Position numbers and translations under genes: made by a program
Origin: Bacteroidales bacterium
Lineage (GTDB): Bacteria > Bacteroidota > Bacteroidia > Bacteroidales > Muribaculaceae
NCBI GenBank assembly: GCA_900766975.1
Contig: CAAFXO010000066.1
Location: 1-16,301, forward strand
Reading direction: 5' to 3'
DNA: 16,301 nt
Shown here: positions 15,419 to 16,301 of the stretch, one piece after another
How the letters are laid out: each line of letters starts with the position of its first letter
Numbering within the stretch: the first letter of the stretch is position 1
The notes under the pieces: model-generated
Database searches by the model: none
What the model saw: the letters and a program-made list of their open reading frames with translations, nothing else
What the model was told of the DNA's origin: nothing

Positions 15419-15463
15419 ACTTAGGCTGTAATACTCTGATAAAAAAGAGGTTACAGCCTAAGT
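15419..15463. terminator. hairpin downstream of ppdK
   Basis: ACTTAGGCTGTAA (15419-15431) and TTACAGCCTAAGT (15451-15463) form a perfect 13-bp stem 22 bp after the ppdK stop. CTCT and AGAG can extend pairing inside the loop. There is no clean T-tract after the right arm (TGTTCTT), so it is a weaker intrinsic terminator or an RNA 3'-end stabiliser. Confidence 0.75.
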
Positions 15464-15478
15464 TGTTCTTGGACGGTT

Positions 15479-15514
15479 CGTTCACTTGACCGCATAAAAT
15501 GAGCCAAATGAACG
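15479..15514. other. imperfect inverted repeat, candidate recombinase core site
   Basis: CGTTCACTTGAC (15479-15490) and GCCAAATGAACG (15503-15514) are reverse complements at 10 of 12 positions around a 12-bp spacer. Position between the ppdK hairpin and the iterons before a tyrosine recombinase gene suggests an attachment core at the element end. Typical cores have a 5-8 bp crossover region, so the spacer is long. Unproven without the other junction. Confidence 0.35.
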
Positions 15515-15516
15515 GT

Positions 15517-15583
15517 AATGTTTAGAAATTGTTTAGAGTTTTTGAACCCCATGTTTAGAGAATGTTTAGAGTAATGTTTAGAG
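15517..15583 (+). repeat. five 11-bp iterons upstream of the integrase
   Basis: Copies of AATGTTTAGAG or close variants start at 15517, 15528, 15550, 15561 and 15573. Steps are 11, 22, 11 and 12 bp, so all lie on nearly the same face of the helix. The core TGTTTAGA is invariant. They lie 78-144 bp before the integrase start, where arm-type binding sites for an integrase or excisionase, or autoregulatory sites, would be expected. Confidence 0.85.
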
Positions 15584-15660
15584 AAATTTGGTGCTGTAAC
15601 CGATTGTAAAACAAAATGTTATATAGATATAAAAATAAACATATAAACAAATTAAAAATT

Positions 15661-16301
15661 ATGGCAACATTTAAACCTTGCGTTCAAAAGCAACGCTCAG
15701 ATGGGTTCTACCCAGTGTACATTCGTGTTACACACCAAAGAAAAGTCGGTTTTATCAAGACTGATAAAGTCGTATCTAAGAAAGGAGTTACTGCTTCAAA
15801 GGAAATCAAAGATACCTTTGTAAGCAACTTTTGCACTACCTTAATACTTGACTACACGACCAGACTAAACTCTTTCGACACTTCACGTTGGAGTGTTAAA
15901 GAAGTAATCGACTTTCTCCAAACAGGCGACTCTGATATTTGTTTCAGCGACTATGCACGTCAGCACATATGTCGTCTGATAAACAACGGACAGGACCGCA
16001 CTGCTCGTAACTACGAGCTTGCCCTCGGGCACATGGAGCGTTACTTCGGCACAACACAAGTGATGTTCTCGCAACTCACTTCCACGGCGATGACCCTTTG
16101 GATCAAGAGCCTTGAAAGCACACACCGAGCAAAAGAGATGTACCCGGTGTGTATGCGTCAAGTGTTCCGTGCCGCAGTGAAAGAGATGAACGACTACGAC
16201 AACGACATTATCCGCATCAAGACAAATCCGTGGATAAAGGTGCAGATACCGCAGAGCGACCGCACCACCAAGCGAGCCATCAGCGCCGAGGACTGCCGTC
16301 G
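15661..16301 (+). CDS. tyrosine recombinase/integrase of a mobile element, 3' end cut by window
   Basis: 213 codons are visible and the frame is open at the edge. The N-terminal Arm-like region (MATFKPCVQKQRSDGFYPVYIRVTHQRKVGFIKT) is typical of Bacteroidetes integrases with a beta-rich arm-binding domain. Residues about 92-185 form the SAM-like core-binding helices (FSDYARQHICRLINNGQDRTARNYELALGHMERYFG, then LWIKSLE and VCMRQVFRAAVKEMND). The segment NPWIKVQIPQSDRTTKRAISAEDCR leads into the catalytic domain, whose Arg-His-Arg-Tyr residues lie beyond the window. It likely mediates integration and excision of a conjugative or mobilisable element that extends to the right. The AT-rich leader has no ribosome site typical of E. 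coli. Element type cannot be told from this part. Confidence 0.9.
   Translation, partial: MATFKPCVQKQRSDGFYPVYIRVTHQRKVGFIKTDKVVSKKGVTASKEIKDTFVSNFCTTLILDYTTRLNSFDTSRWSVKEVIDFLQTGDSDICFSDYARQHICRLINNGQDRTARNYELALGHMERYFGTTQVMFSQLTSTAMTLWIKSLESTHRAKEMYPVCMRQVFRAAVKEMNDYDNDIIRIKTNPWIKVQIPQSDRTTKRAISAEDCR

Noticed and set aside
15501..15514. GAGCCAAATGAACG resembles GAGCCAAATAACG in the 24-bp array at 730-753 (minus strand).
   Set aside because: The common string is only 9 bp plus a gapped extension. In the array it is explained by the codons AGA GCC AAA TAA of the beta-barrel gene, so a shared integration site is unlikely.
15517..15583. CRISPR array.
   Set aside because: Units are 11 bp with no spacers of regular length, and no cas genes are near.
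15397..15660. tRNA gene as an integration target downstream of ppdK.
   Set aside because: No cloverleaf, T-arm or anticodon stem could be drawn; the only strong fold is the 13-bp hairpin.

Overview
The window looks like chromosomal DNA of a gut-type Bacteroidales bacterium. The supporting evidence is a gliding-motility/T9SS type B C-terminal (CHU_C) domain, PF13568-like outer-membrane barrel proteins, a lipoprotein with an acidic surface-export-type tail, and several matches to the Bacteroidetes promoter pattern TTTG-N19-21-TAnnTTTG. Start codons have little Shine-Dalgarno signal. GC is moderate, and a Muribaculaceae-like lineage is only a guess.

Layout. Positions 1-101 look like a promoter region for a gene running leftward off the window. 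The + strand then carries a LuxR-type regulator (103-678) that seems to have lost the first half of its hemerythrin-like sensor domain. Convergent to it is a five-gene envelope block on the - strand, read from right to left. It holds an NlpC/P60 lipoprotein (7122-6562), a DUF389 membrane protein, a secreted CHU_C-domain protein, a four-LysM protein with an LpoA/PBP1-type ligand-binding fold, and an outer-membrane beta-barrel (1479-778). A + strand operon follows (7349-9089): a small unknown protein, a PlsC-like acyltransferase and a YafV-type omega-amidase. It ends in a strong bidirectional hairpin terminator. Next come three - strand genes: a surface-type lipoprotein, an MscS channel with an enlarged C-terminal domain, and the 23S rRNA methyltransferase rlmD. 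A 328-bp divergent promoter region separates rlmD from ppdK (pyruvate phosphate dikinase, + strand), which ends in a hairpin. The window closes in the 5' part of a tyrosine recombinase, probably the edge of an integrated element.

The most unusual structure is downstream of the beta-barrel gene (706-777). Three further 24-bp units follow the stop codon in exact 24-nt (8-codon) register. Each resembles the last eight codons of the gene and each ends in its own in-frame stop codon, so the array is a row of alternative C-terminal tails for an outer-membrane protein. Second is the region before the recombinase. It has five 11-bp iterons in helical phase next to an imperfect inverted repeat, resembling arm-type and core-type recombinase sites. 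Third is a nested inverted-repeat structure on top of a near-perfect rlmD promoter.
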